DNA of 64,000 nucleotides from Takakia lepidozioides. Lineage: Eukaryota > Streptophyta > Takakiopsida > Takakiales > Takakiaceae. The translations under genes and the position numbers were made by a program. The notes beneath the pieces were generated by a model. That model was not told the DNA's origin. It saw only the letters and a list, made by a program, of their open reading frames with translations, and made no database searches. Of this stretch, positions 11,969 through 22,880 are shown in pieces. Each line of letters starts with the position of its first letter. The first letter of the stretch is position 1. The stretch is from positions 13,950,001-14,014,000 of the forward strand of contig CM060732.1 in assembly GCA_030704615.1 (NCBI GenBank). The letters run 5' to 3'.

Positions 11969-12758
11969 TGTCGCGAACCTCACTTCGGTAAGCTCCCCTT
12001 CAAGTCATAGTTACTCGCTTTGATGCGCGCGTGTCGCGCACCTCAATTCGGTAAGCTCCCCTTCAAGTCATAGTTACTCGCTTTGATGCGTGCGCCTGAC
12101 TCCCAACCTGGCTGCCCGGGCCAACTTGGAGCTTCGGCTGCTCACCGGGACATAACGGTCCCCCTTCGCTTCCCTCTAAACCCTCCACCTATTTGGGACT
12201 AGGAGAATTCCCTTTGGTAGATGGCAGTCCGGAACAGCTCCCCACTCTTTGGTCGCTTTCCGGCTCGCTCGCTTACTCACTAGTTTTTGGTCACCAACGG
12301 GCTTGCACCGTTCTCGGGGTTACTACTCCCTATATATACTTTTGTAGCTGTCCGCGGGGGTTCCACAACCAGCCATGCCATTTTATGGCGAACCACCACG
12401 AAAACCCTCGACTCCCGGTGATGAGTCGCGGTGAGTCTTGGCCCGCTCACCACGGCCCCTATGGACCGTGATGAGTCCCAAGACTCCCCACGACTCCCAC
12501 CACGAGGTCTCCGCCCCCATGGTGAGTCCTATGCCACCCCCACTAAGTCCCGCTAAGCTACCACCACCCCTTGTGGAGCCACCCCCACCGCAACCCGGTG
12601 TGCGGGGCTCCACCTAGTGAGCGCCTCTGCCTCCTTGAGTGCCTTGGCACTCAAGGGTGCTTCAGCCCCCCATACCTATCGCTGCCGCTGCCCCCCCACC
12701 ACAGGGGCAGCCCCTCATGTGTCCCGACCCCCTGCCCTCAAGGCAAAGGGCCGCGACA
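11969..12758 (-). repeat. 5' LTR of gypsy 1, with internal 63-bp duplication
   Basis: This LTR is about 67 bp longer than its partner. The first 63 bp (11969-12031) are repeated immediately (from 12032), each copy starting TGTCGCG and ending in the GATGCG block. The rest aligns with the 3' LTR. Confidence 0.92.
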
Positions 12759-13289
12759 GAAGAGGCCAGGGGTGTCGTAATGACAGATGCCCATGTAAGC
12801 AAGGGACGCACAGAGACGGTGGATCCCTCCAAGACACCACAAACAGGCAGTAACACACCGGTTACACCATCGCGGGCAGGAGCAGCCCCCGCAATTACCC
12901 ATACGGTGGAGACTGGAGGAGGTGAAAGAACACCACAAAGAGCACGGATTGTGCAAGTTCGAGGTGAAGCCCGGGGATGGCAGTAGAGACGGAGAGAGTG
13001 CTCCAGGTTGCTTCCGCCGGAGGATGACCATGTTGAGGACGACAAGAGGGAGCTTTCTGACCAGGATGACATCCTCCCGGACATCCCCAGGCCCCAAACC
13101 CGCAGCATACAGGCTGGATTTGGCGGTCCGGGTGGGCTGCCGGAGAACCCCCCTGTAACAGACGTCATGTCGGAGGCGGATATGAAGTTGGCCGCTGCCA
13201 AGATGTTGGAGGCAACCCACAGCAACATTGGCAGGGTCCTAGGGGGGATGGTGTACCCGGCCAAGCTTCGGATTCCCCTTTGCTGCTTG

Positions 13290-13702
13290 GTTTCATTGCA
13301 GGTGGTGAGACCTGCCCTCCCAGGCGATATCGACAAGCTGAAATTCTCTTTCCGGGAGGGATATCGAATGGGGTCTGCCACGTTTTACGTTTCCATGGAG
13401 AACGACCACGGAGCTTCTCGTGCCCACACTTCTGATGAGGTGGACAAATGGGGTCCCCATTGGCAAAGGCGAAATGAGGAGTTTGAGAGATTGATTGCTA
13501 CTGATCCTCTTTTCCAGCACTTGTCCGGAAAGAAGTTTTATGTGTGGAACGGCAATCATCGCCTCCTGGCATGGATGGAGTACATAGCCCAAGCCCACCC
13601 CAACGACCTGGATTGGCAATTTGCCGTGGAGTGTGTTGTGCTCAAGGTTGCGGGGCCCAAAGATCGCAGTCTTCTCAAAGCAGCAATGGCAGACATCAAC
13701 TC
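13290..13702 (+). other. ParB/sulfiredoxin-like module
   Basis: After a Glu/Asp-rich linker the exon encodes a compact globular region. It begins VRPALPGDIDKLKFSF and ends around FYVWNGNHRLLAW followed by a predicted helix and a beta-rich segment. The G-N-H-R tetrad preceding a helix is the hallmark of ParB/Srx-fold proteins, which usually show G-H/N-H-R at the nucleotide-binding site. In prokaryotes and phages such modules are often joined to DNA methyltransferases, which matches what lies downstream here. The call rests on one motif and general shape; a profile search is needed. Confidence 0.5.
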
Positions 13703-14989
13703 GTAAGTTACAATGCTTCTTGCTTTGGAACTTTGAATTTGAAACAGTCATTTCATTGCCAATCGTCATATTTGTTTCAAATTCTCATTTCTGTATTGTT
13801 TAATGGAAATGTGGCATCGCAGGGTGACTGAGAATGCCTTCATTGCCACCAACTTGTCCCATATGCTCTTCCGAGTGAAGGATGTCGGGAAGCAGGGGGT
13901 GCAAGAGTTTGCCAATTCGCTAAGTGCCGACCTCCTGCGCAAGTCGGAGGCAAAGGCAGACAGAACCTGGTATAGGCTGAGCATGGACGCCATGGTGGAC
14001 TACATATTTTGGGTAAAGCTCCTCACTATTTTGTTGAGCTAATCTGTCTCTCCTCCCACAATAGAAGAAAAAGTGTTGAGCAGGATCTCTAATCTTATGT
14101 GCGCATTCTTGACAGACGAAAATTCAGCAGGATTTGGCACATGCGCGGAGCTTCTACATGGAGTCAGAGAAGAAGAAACTAACCCTCCCGGCACTGGAAT
14201 CGTATCTCAAAGCTGCGGAGGCGAAGGCCTGCATCAAGTACAAGTCGCGGATGGTAAAGTACGTGGTCATAGCTGATCCCGCCCTTGGTGCCGATTTTCT
14301 GGTGGAGGTGGGGAAGCTCTACTCCCGCGCTCTGAAACCCACGATGACATTGGAGAAGCTACATCGTCTAGCCACATCCTGTGTGGATGCAACAGAAAAG
14401 GTTATACATTCTTAACCAAATTGTCGTGGCAGCAATTCGTTTTTGTGGTGTTTGGCGCTTACTAATATGTTGGGTGGTTGGACAGACCCGGTGGCTCCAA
14501 ATCTGGAATGGTTCCCAAAGTACAAGGGACATGTGGAGCTTCCCCAAACCCGACAAACTATCGACCCCCACATTCGACATGTGGATGAACCGCATGACAT
14601 GGTGGTTTCAGGTACTTTCCCACGCTTCATTGGGGGGCGTCTACTCTTGTATCGGATGGATTTATTGTATTTTTTGAGGAAAGCGGTCTGATGGAGAATC
14701 TCCACAGGTGACGACGAATGCGCAAGAGCAGCTTGACACACAAGCACATCAGTTCAAGCTGGAGATTTCTGGTGAAGCAGAGAGCCTACGCGACTATGTG
14801 ACGAGGTACTTTCTGCTCTACAAAACCGACCTATTCTTTCGAGAGATACCCCATGCCCGCCGGAGCCACGAGTTCACCGACCAGCCGAACGCGGACAAAG
14901 TGGCAATGCGCCTTCTGTACAAGTACATACGTTGTGCCTTTCTTTTTAGTCCCAACATTTCCAGGATGTAAGAGGCCTTATGTGGCGCA

Positions 14990-15850
14990 TGAAAATTAGT
15001 TGTGGTCCTAGGAAAAATGGCGCCGAATTTCCGAATTCAGGCCCTGGGGGATGATTTGTCCAGGGGGTGGCTGGCACTCAGTCCGGAAATTTGGCGCCAT
15101 TTTTCCAGTTGCAGGCCAGTCAGATCTGGGACTTAGCCATTCTCGGCCCCAACCTGGGAAAATGCCGAATTTCAAGTTGAGGCCCCGAAAATGGCTAAGT
15201 CCTGGGTTGACTGGCACCGAATCCGGAAATTCGGCGCCATTTTTCCAGATCCGGGCAAAGTCAGCTCTGGGACTTAGCCATTTTCGGGCCCAACCAGGGA
15301 AAATGGCGCGGAATATCCAGTGCAGGGCTCCGAAAATGGCTAAGTCCCTATAGTGGCAGGCACCGAAACCGGAAATTCGGCGCCATTTTTCAAGATCCGG
15401 GCCCAGTCAGTTCTGGGACTTAGCCATTTTCAGGCCCAACCAGGGAAAATGGCACCGAATTTCCAGTGCACGGCCCCGAAAATGGCTAAGTCCCTTTAGA
15501 GGCAGGCACCTCAACTGGAAATTCGGCGCCATTTTTCCAGTTCCGGGCCCAGTGAGTTCTGGGACTTGGGCATTTTCGGCCCCAACCTAGGAAAATGGCG
15601 CCGGTTTTCCAGTGCAGGGCCCCAAAAATGGCTAAGTCCCTAGTGTGGCAGGCACCGAAACCGGAAATTTGGCGCCATTTTCTCAGTCCCGGGCCCAGTC
15701 AGTTCTGGGACTTAGCCATTTTCGGCCCCAATCTGGGAAAATGGCGCCGAATTTCCAGTTGAGGGCCCCGAAAATGGCCAAGTCCCTGGGGTGGCTGGCA
15801 CCGAAACTGGAAATTTGGCACCATTTTTCCAGTTCTGGGCCTAGTCATTT
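14990..15850. repeat. Intronic minisatellite with paired GGCGCC dyads (array 5)
   Basis: About six units of roughly 140 bp lie in the intron 14923-15909 of the ParB/methyltransferase-like gene. Each unit alternates CCGGAAATTCGGCGCCAT with GAAAATGGCGCCGAATTTCC, which are reverse complements of each other. Blocks GGCTAAGTCCC and GGGACTTAGCC separate them and are also reverse complements. The unit is therefore an inverted pair of palindromes. Confidence 0.88.
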
Positions 15851-16583
15851 TCATTCCCTAAAATTTACCTCGTTCCCGGGACCTCATTCTGTGTGTTTCT
15901 TGAATGCAGGTACTGCAAGTTCTCCCTTTTGGAGAAAGGACATCTGTCCTTTGAGCTGCCATTCTTCCTCGCATGGAGGAACCCTGGGGCTGACTCCATG
16001 TACACTGACGTTATCGTGAAGGAGTGGCATCTGGAACATTTGCGCGACTGCCCTTGGTATGTGGACCTTCCGCCCGGCTCGCTCGACCCATCTGAGTTTC
16101 AATTGAAGCTGGATGCTGAGGCTCGACGAAACCGGGCTCCGCTGCCTCCACTGGGGTCCAAAGGAGGCGAGAGCGCTTGCCCAGTCCAGGAAAGCGGAAA
16201 AGCTTGCTTAGGCAGGTATTCAAGAGAAATTGAATGAGAAGAATAAAGGACAAAAGAAAAGGGCACGGAAACAGGGGAGTACAGTAACCCCAAAAAACAT
16301 AAAACCACCGGGGCACCAGAGGAGGCGCAGGAGGGGCCCCAAGGGACTGACTCCAATGACGACTTTGTGCAAGGTCCTGCGACTGCTGCTGCTGGTACCA
16401 AGTCACCGGTCGTCCGGGTTCCCAAGTCAGTTCGGACTGGGACTGGCTCTGCCAAGAAGTTGGCATTTGAGGGCGAGCCTACACGGCGGTATTCGCGGTG
16501 ACGTTTCCGAAGAGGCCAAAGCTAGAACCCCCAACCATCATCCAATGTGTCAATGAGACGCTCTGGCTGCCAGGGCGAAGAAG

Positions 16584-17700
16584 GTGGCACACAGCAAGTC
16601 TGTGGAGGAGCAGAAGGGGAAAGCCAAGAAGAGGGCTCCCAGTACAGAGCCTAAAGACACCCCTGGTTTCGAATCCATGATGGAATTCTTCACGGCTGTG
16701 AGCACGGATTGCAAGAGCACTCGGGGGGGGGGTGAGGTGGAGAGAGCATGCGATATGATTCTACTCGATATTCCAAATAGGGAGCTGCTAGAGGGCCTGG
16801 ATGGTGTGCCCACCTGGAACAGGTTTACTGAGGACTACTGGAGAGCCGGGTTTGGGCTGGCGGGGATGCTCCTGGATGATGATGGATGTATGGTGGTCCT
16901 TGCCACAAGAGGGAAGACCACAGACAATGTTGTGGCAAGGTGGACACCGAAAAGTGTCACCCCGGTCCTCCTCAAAAAATGGTTCTGCATCAATACGCAT
17001 GGGTTGCAAACAGAGGGCCAGAGTGTAAGTTATCAATCTATTACATTCACTTCATATTGTGGTGTATCTGAACTAGACCCTGGAGTTGATCCCTCTTTTG
17101 TTGGATGTGCAGACATTGGTGTTTGAGGCATATTGTTTTGTGAAGAGAGGGTCTACGTTCAAATTCCGCAACGACGGTCGTCTTGTTGATGCCGCTGTGA
17201 CCCTGTTACCTATGATGTCCTCTACAACTATGTGCCCCACTCCAGTATGCCAAAGGACACAAAGACAGGCAAACCGTGGCGGTACAGCCGGACCTGGAGC
17301 CCTGCTTTCATCCAAACCCTCATGGAGACGTGCTCCGATGTCCAAGGGCGGATTCTTGACCTCACATGTGCATGGGTAAGCCTTCACGTGCACATTTTGT
17401 CCCCTGACCCGATTGCAATTGCATGCCGCATGCTACTAACCGCCCGCTTTGTCCCTCAAGTGCTTCAATGTGGGCAGGGACGTTGTCCGACAGGCATGTC
17501 TTCGCCTTCGAGCCAGATACTGCCCTCCACAATTCCGAACTTGCAGCAGCTGAACGTCTGCCGAAAGAGGAAGAGGCATCCTCGGAGGATGAGGAAGAAT
17601 CCGACAAGGAGCAGGGGGGGGTACAAGTTGGATCGAGGCCGAGGAGCCCCCGGTTTACGAGTGAGTGGTCGCATTGTAAGTTGCCTCCTGATTTTGTGAG
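16584..17700 (+). other. Beta-class DNA methyltransferase-like module
   Basis: An exon near 16752-16784 encodes DMILLDIPNRE, which resembles motif IV (D/N/S-P-P-Y/W) but reads D-I-P-N. It is followed by WNRFTEDYWRAGFGLAGMLL and a hydrophobic strand DDGCMVVLATRGK. Downstream exons give WRYSRTWSPAFIQTLME, then DVQGRILDLTCAW near 17338-17373 in the position of the SAM-binding motif I (usually D-P-F-x-G-x-G), and then HVFAFEPDTAL, like the acidic strand after it. The order motif IV before motif I is that of beta-class N4/N6 DNA methyltransferases. Departures from consensus at both motifs argue for decay or loss of catalysis. Splice joins between 17027 and 17460 are uncertain. Confidence 0.45.
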
Positions 17701-18426
17701 GCACCTCCCTTCGCTCTTTTATTTCATTGAAAGACCATTTTTTGCTTCTGTTGGTATTGACATTCTTAAAGTGGATTTGTTCTTACTGCAGGATGCCAAG
17801 TACTGCAGGAGGGACGTCTACACCGCAGTTCATGGGCAGGAGGAACGTGCCTTTTTTTGCCAGGGAGGATTTCATGCCTAGTCCAGAAAGGGACTACATC
17901 CTTCCTACTTATGCTGCCCGGCTTGCTTCGGTGTCCATTAGGAGGTCTTCCGAACCTAGTCGTGTACAGCAGATTTTAGACGAGGCAAGCCTCAAGAAAA
18001 AAATGAGATGAGAGGAGGAGACAACAGCTATTAGAGCCCGTCGGGCTCGTAGATTTGTCTTGGATTCTCCTGAGGAAAGTGGGGGAGAAGAGGCAGAAGA
18101 TTCCCAGGAGGTGAGGTGGACAGTCCCCAAGGAGAGGACGGAATTTTTGAGAGGCATAGTGGAACTGATGCATCACAGAGCTCGGAGGATGGGGGGGATG
18201 AGGGGGATGAGGAGGAAGGCGGGGCAAGTTCCTCGGAGGGTGTAGGAGAGTAGTGCCCATTCCGGCTATGACAGTTACGACACACTTGTATAGATGTGGC
18301 TTGCCACAAAATTTGCAATAAAATGTTGCATTTCATTGCTATGACGAGTCCACTGGTGCCAAATTCCAACTTGATATGACCCTATTTCCGTGCCTCCTAA
18401 CCCTATTTCCGTGGACACACAATGGT

Positions 18427-18485
18427 CTGCTCATGCTTTTTTTTTTTCCGCTCATGCTCATGCCGCTCATGAAATAGCAACCCCC
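18427..18485. repeat. MULE terminus, methyltransferase-gene side (MULE-1)
   Basis: Repeated GCTCATG words separated by a T-tract end in CATGAAATAGCAACCCCC. The immediately following 9 bp, GGAGGCAAG (18486-18494), are gypsy pol sequence and form one copy of a 9-bp TSD. The same terminal design recurs near 26959, 43109, 43193 and 47000. Confidence 0.8.
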
Positions 18486-19175
18486 GGAGGCAAGTCCCAG
18501 AAAGGATTGCACTCCCGTCGGAGGTTCCCAGTCCAAGATCGCCCTCACCTTTCTGTCATCCATTTTGATCCCATCCTATGTAATCACATGCCCTAAGAAC
18601 TCCACTTTTGTGACCCCGAATTCGCACTTTGAAGCTTTGGCATACAGCTTCCCTTCCCGCAATTTTTGGAACACCCTTTTAACGTGCTCCAGGTGGTCTT
18701 CATTTGTTTTCAAGTACACCAAGATGTCCGCGATGTACACAGTCACAAAGTCATATAACCACTCTTGGAAAAGGCTGTTCATTAACGTGCTAAAGGTTGC
18801 TAGCGCGTTTGTGAGCCCAAAAGGCATCACCAAGACCAGGGCTCCATAAAGTGACTTACTTGGCCGGATATATCCCTTTGCCATGAGGTCCTTGAGCTGT
18901 TCCTTCAGCTCCACCAACTCCCTATGGCTCAACCGGTACGGTGCCTTGGTAGGCGGCTCCGTTCCCGGTATCACCTCAATCTTATGGTCGACCCCTCTTT
19001 GCGGTGGCAAACCGCTCGGCAAATCCTCCGGCATCACATCTTGGTGTTTCTCCAAAATCCCCTTGATCCAATCTGGGCTCGGCTCCCTATCAACTTCTCC
19101 TTCCACTTGTCTCACGTAAAGCAAAATTTGGGGCTCGTGTGTCTCCTCCACGGCCCAGTCCTTTGCTGTCAACAG
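18486..19175 (-). pseudogene. Truncated gypsy pol fragment (protease end to RT)
   Basis: Minus-strand reading runs from TAKDWAVEETHEPQ through the region before RT to EFLGHVIT and ends at FLGLAS, where the MULE terminus cuts it. About 80 codons are missing between YIRPSKSLYGAL and VMPFGLTN. The YIDD catalytic motif reads YIAD here, so this copy is dead. It is the 5' portion of the pol whose later parts are at 43110-43192 and 26960-27306. Confidence 0.88.
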
Positions 19176-22100
19176 ACTACTGCAAATATGGGGGGTTAGG
19201 GATGCCAGCCGCGCCCCCGCGCATGGAGCGGCGCTGAGCGGGCGACGTCAGCCCCAAAGCCCCTTTATGCAACGCCCGGGCGTCGTCATCCAGCGCGGCG
19301 TGCCATCTTGCCACGCCCGCGCGTCGGCAGGTGGGTTGGACCCAGTGCAGGGGGTAGGCTGCAACGCCCGGGCGTCGCAAGGGATTTGAATAAACTGCTC
19401 GGGCAGCCTGTCCCTGAACGACATTGCCCCCTGAGTATGATGGACCTGCCTGATCCGGCCTAGGTCGTTGTGCTATCTGCGTTGGGGTAGCAAAATACAT
19501 GCTATGTTGTTGTGGCACTCTTTCGGTGTGCCCATTCATGGTATTACTCATTGTGTCTGTGCAATTGTGAGCGCCAAGATTTGCAAATCCATAATTGCAA
19601 TGTAGATGGTCTTGTTTCATACCAGTGTGACCAGAGACAACTTCAGAATTGAAAGCCAGACACTACCTCATAGTCCATGTGCGTATGTCTGCCTGACACT
19701 GGGGAATTGTGGGCTGACATATAGGCATGAAAAGTGACCGGAACTGGAGAACTCCACATAATGAAAGGCCTGCGGCGATGTGATCGTTGTTTCCTGCTTT
19801 TGGGCCCTCACCCACACAGTCAATTGCCAAGTCTAAACCTCATTATGGGCCCTCATGTAGGCATTACAGTACGAGTGTATGGAGAATGGAGAAATCTATA
19901 CAATCTTCAAAGGAATTTGGGGATGTGGTCCTTGGTGTGTTCGGAGCATACTCCCTCACACAACATCTTTTACTTCTTTCTGGAGGATTCAATGTGTATG
20001 CATTCAAATGTCCACATGGAGGCCGCATGTGCTAGAGGAAGTGTAGGAGATGGCAGACTGGAATGACCGAAACTTCACACAGGGCTCTTCAGCATGGTGG
20101 TTCAAAATATAGAGGAAATTGGGGCATACACAAACATGATTGGCACATTCAACTTGGCCTTAGATGCTAGAACAAATCAGGTGAAAAATGAGAACATGAT
20201 ATGCTCGTTGCATCTGTGCACGGGCATTCCCAAATCCAGATTTCACATATACATTGATAACAAGTTTACAAGAATACACAGCCTATAGTCTGAGTCATGC
20301 CGTTTCACAGACTTGCATTAATGCCACAATGTTAATGTACGGATCAAAATTATGAGACAGTTGCATACAAACACTAATTGGAGCCTAATGCAATTCATGT
20401 GGTCTTAAAAATGCACTGCCTTGCCAATTCATGATGTCTGAAAAAAGCATTGCCTTCAAGGTCGCACGCCCCCTCCTGGCATGGTAAGAATCATGGAGTC
20501 GACGCTCATTTCGCTGAGTTCGACCTTTCTATGCAATATGTAGCAACCATTGGTGGTGTCTATACACCTAGAGTGTGAGCTGTAAGCATTTTCCAGTCTA
20601 GGGAAAGTTGGAGTTAGGGCAAAGCGACGCTCCGCCCTCCCACCATGATCTTGTCTATGGCTTAGCAAGGTTTTAATACACCTAGAATGTGAGTTGTAAG
20701 CATTTTCCAGTCTAGGGAAAGCTGGAGTGAGGGCGAAGCGGCGCTCCACCCTCCCACCATGATCTTGTCTATGGCTAAGTTTTAGTTATGACTATCTTTT
20801 AGGGTCCCGCACAAATCCCTAATCTCCTCATCTTCATAAGCTCTCCAGACTAGTGGTTCCGCTTATTTACTAGTGTCTTTATATTTAACCGTGGCCGCCG
20901 CCATGGCCTCTGCTACCTCTCAATGTGCTCCCACGGGGCGGGCACGGGGCGGTCTCACCACCTCACCCCTTGCTCTAGCAATGCTTAGAACTGCTTAGAA
21001 CTTACTTCTGGATCATAGCGCTTCTTTTGAGCTCCTTCAGGTAATACCTGTCCTCACCCCTCTCAAATCTCTCAACAATGTACTACTTTTTACTCCCAAA
21101 TCCCACCTCCCTCCCCTCTCTTTAAAAGAAAGTCAATCCAATGCAAAAATGCAGTTCGTGGCACCGTAATTAACAGGTCCTATGCCAGGCCTATTGTTGC
21201 TAGGTGACCTCGAGAAAGACGCTGGGCTGGCCCAGGTTTCAGCTCACCCCCAACTACGGTACTCACTATCAGGGCAACACACTATCAACACACACTGGCA
21301 GAAGTGCCACCAAGAATCCAATATTCACAATCACCAGTATTGGTAAGGGCACCTGCTGCCCTATTTGAAGACCAATTGGTAATGTCTCCAATCACAATCT
21401 CACCGTTTCTTTTTCAATCCTTCTGTCACACTTCTGCCTGGTATGTGCTCACCCTCATGTCACACTGCGATGGACTTATCACACATCTTATGAAAGTAGA
21501 TACTCTTATGGACACTACTCTGTTGCCACCATCCCTCCATGCTCTCTCTACCTGGCCTCCCCACATAAAAATCATCTGTTTCCATACCCATAACTGCTGT
21601 CATACCAATACCAAACAATGTTTGTTCATCATGTACCTCTCTTTCCAGTTATGTGACAAGGCCTTGCTCCTTGGTATTATCCCTAATCTGTACTCATCGT
21701 TATTTGTTCGTCTCTCTAACCCTCATCTATTTTTTTACAGGCTATTTTCCAAATGTGGGCCACTCAGCACTCTCGGTCTCCTCTCCCCAAGCTACGTGGG
21801 CACACTGGCTCTCTCTATTTCAAAACATTTTTTTCACACTTGTTACTCTTCCCACACAATTTCACACAATGATCTTTACTCCATGTTCCTACTCGATATG
21901 CATATATGCTATTTCTCGAGAACAACTACCACTCAATACACTACCACTCTCTTTTACAAGATATTCAGAGCTACTGGCTAGCTTGGGAAAATGCTACCTT
22001 GGAAAAATGCTACCTTGGGAAATTGTTACTTTGGGAAAATGCTACCTATCCCAAAAGCGCACGGCCTTCTTGTATTATTGGAGGTGCTGCCAGTGGGTCT

Positions 22101-22880
22101 ACGACGATTGCATCGGCACCACGTACAGGCCGCCGCGAATTCACTTGCAAACAGTCTATGGGGACATTCTCATAAGCTACAAGGATGAGTCCTACGGGCA
22201 CAGAGTTTCCACCGCCAAAATATCCATTTACGATGGCGCGTATATCGGGAGACATGACACCGTTGTCCACTACAACAAAGGGGACCGGACTGCATGGATT
22301 GTCTTCACCTACCGACACCCAATCAGTCATGAGCTTGTTGAGAGGCCAATCAAGGTTTCAACTTCTTGGTGACAACACTGCAACATTGCAGCAAATGGCA
22401 TAGATTGCATGCATACTTGAAGCTTACCTCGGCTTGTGAGGCCATGCATAGTTGTCAGTTCAATATATGAATAAAAGTGTTTATTGAACAAAAGTTCCAG
22501 TTTGTGTGCAATGATGATTTCTGTTGAATGTGCACTTTTGCCTGAGAGGGTCCTGCACTCTTCGATCTTGTACCCAAACTGAAATCTTGCATGCTCGCCC
22601 CCACGCCTCTTGTCAGACACCGCAGTCAATAATTTATGCAGGGCACCTGCACCGGTCTGCAGCCTTCTGACTGCATACCGTTGGCAGTTATTGCCAAAGA
22701 GCAGGGCCGCATTTCGTAGACCAGGTTCATGAAAACTCTGACAGTGGATTTTTGGGAGTGTGGGCTCGCCGAATTCGTGAATAGGCTTCCTCGGTCGTCC
22801 AGATGGGCCCTGCATTGCTTTGCATCCCCGCTTCTCCCAGGGCGCTTGACCGGACGCCGAGTCATCTGTACGCATCTGCC
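19176..22880. other. Region without a recognisable gene
   Basis: 19190-19400 is GC-rich and has three copies of ACGCCCGGGCGTCG-like words (near 19272, 19313 and 19364). 19400-20450 is mixed sequence without a recognisable product. 20566-20782 holds a tandem duplication. 21985-22040 has four imperfect copies of a 16-bp GCTACCTTGGGAAAAT-like word. An open stretch ends at 22372 (about 100 codons from 22063) with no recognised family. If the MULE model is right, this is internal element sequence upstream of the transposase gene. Confidence 0.5.
20566..20782. repeat. Two-copy tandem duplication, about 120 bp
   Basis: ACACCTAGAGTGTGAGCTGT to GATCTTGTCTATGGCT at about 20567-20662 is followed by a second copy at about 20688-20775. 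The copies differ at about ten positions and by a short spacer. Confidence 0.85.

Larger units (their letters stand above)
5840..12758 (-). mobile_element. Complete Ty3/gypsy chromovirus (gypsy 1)
   Basis: This 6.9-kb LTR retrotransposon is coded on the minus strand. The 3' LTR is 5840-6562 and the 5' LTR is 11969-12758; both begin TGTCGCG and end CGCGACA. Five-base TSDs GAAGA flank it at 5835-5839 and 12759-12763. Order along the minus strand is 5' LTR, tRNA-Met primer site, gag, protease, reverse transcriptase, RNase H, integrase, chromodomain, noncoding tail, 3' LTR. Several frameshifts break the open frame, so it is probably not autonomous. It sits inside the ParB/methyltransferase-like gene, and excising it with one TSD rejoins that gene's frame exactly. 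Confidence 0.95.
5311..18250 (+). pseudogene. MULE-borne ParB-like plus DNA methyltransferase-like gene, broken
   Basis: This multi-exon gene lies at one end of a MULE-type element. Exons I can place are 5311-5839 continued at 12764-13702, then 13823-14012, 14116-14400, 14486-14611, 14708-14922, 15910 to about 16230, about 16560-17027, about 17112-17373, about 17460-17680 and about 17792-18245. Most have GT/AG borders. The N-terminal part is charged and low-complexity with Lys-rich runs. It is followed by a ParB-like module (near 13290-13702), a helical middle, a methyltransferase-like module (16740-17560) and an acidic Ser/Glu tail. The gene is split by gypsy 1 at 5840, has an in-frame TAG at 12984 and apparent frame changes after 16230. 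A possible AATAAA lies at 18317. I infer it once encoded a DNA-acting protein; substrate and activity are unknown. Confidence 0.55.

Noticed and set aside
21304-22372. Two overlapping plus-strand open frames of over 220 codons
   Set aside because: The composition looks like translated AT-rich noncoding DNA, with no recognisable domain. They are mentioned only as part of the unannotated region.
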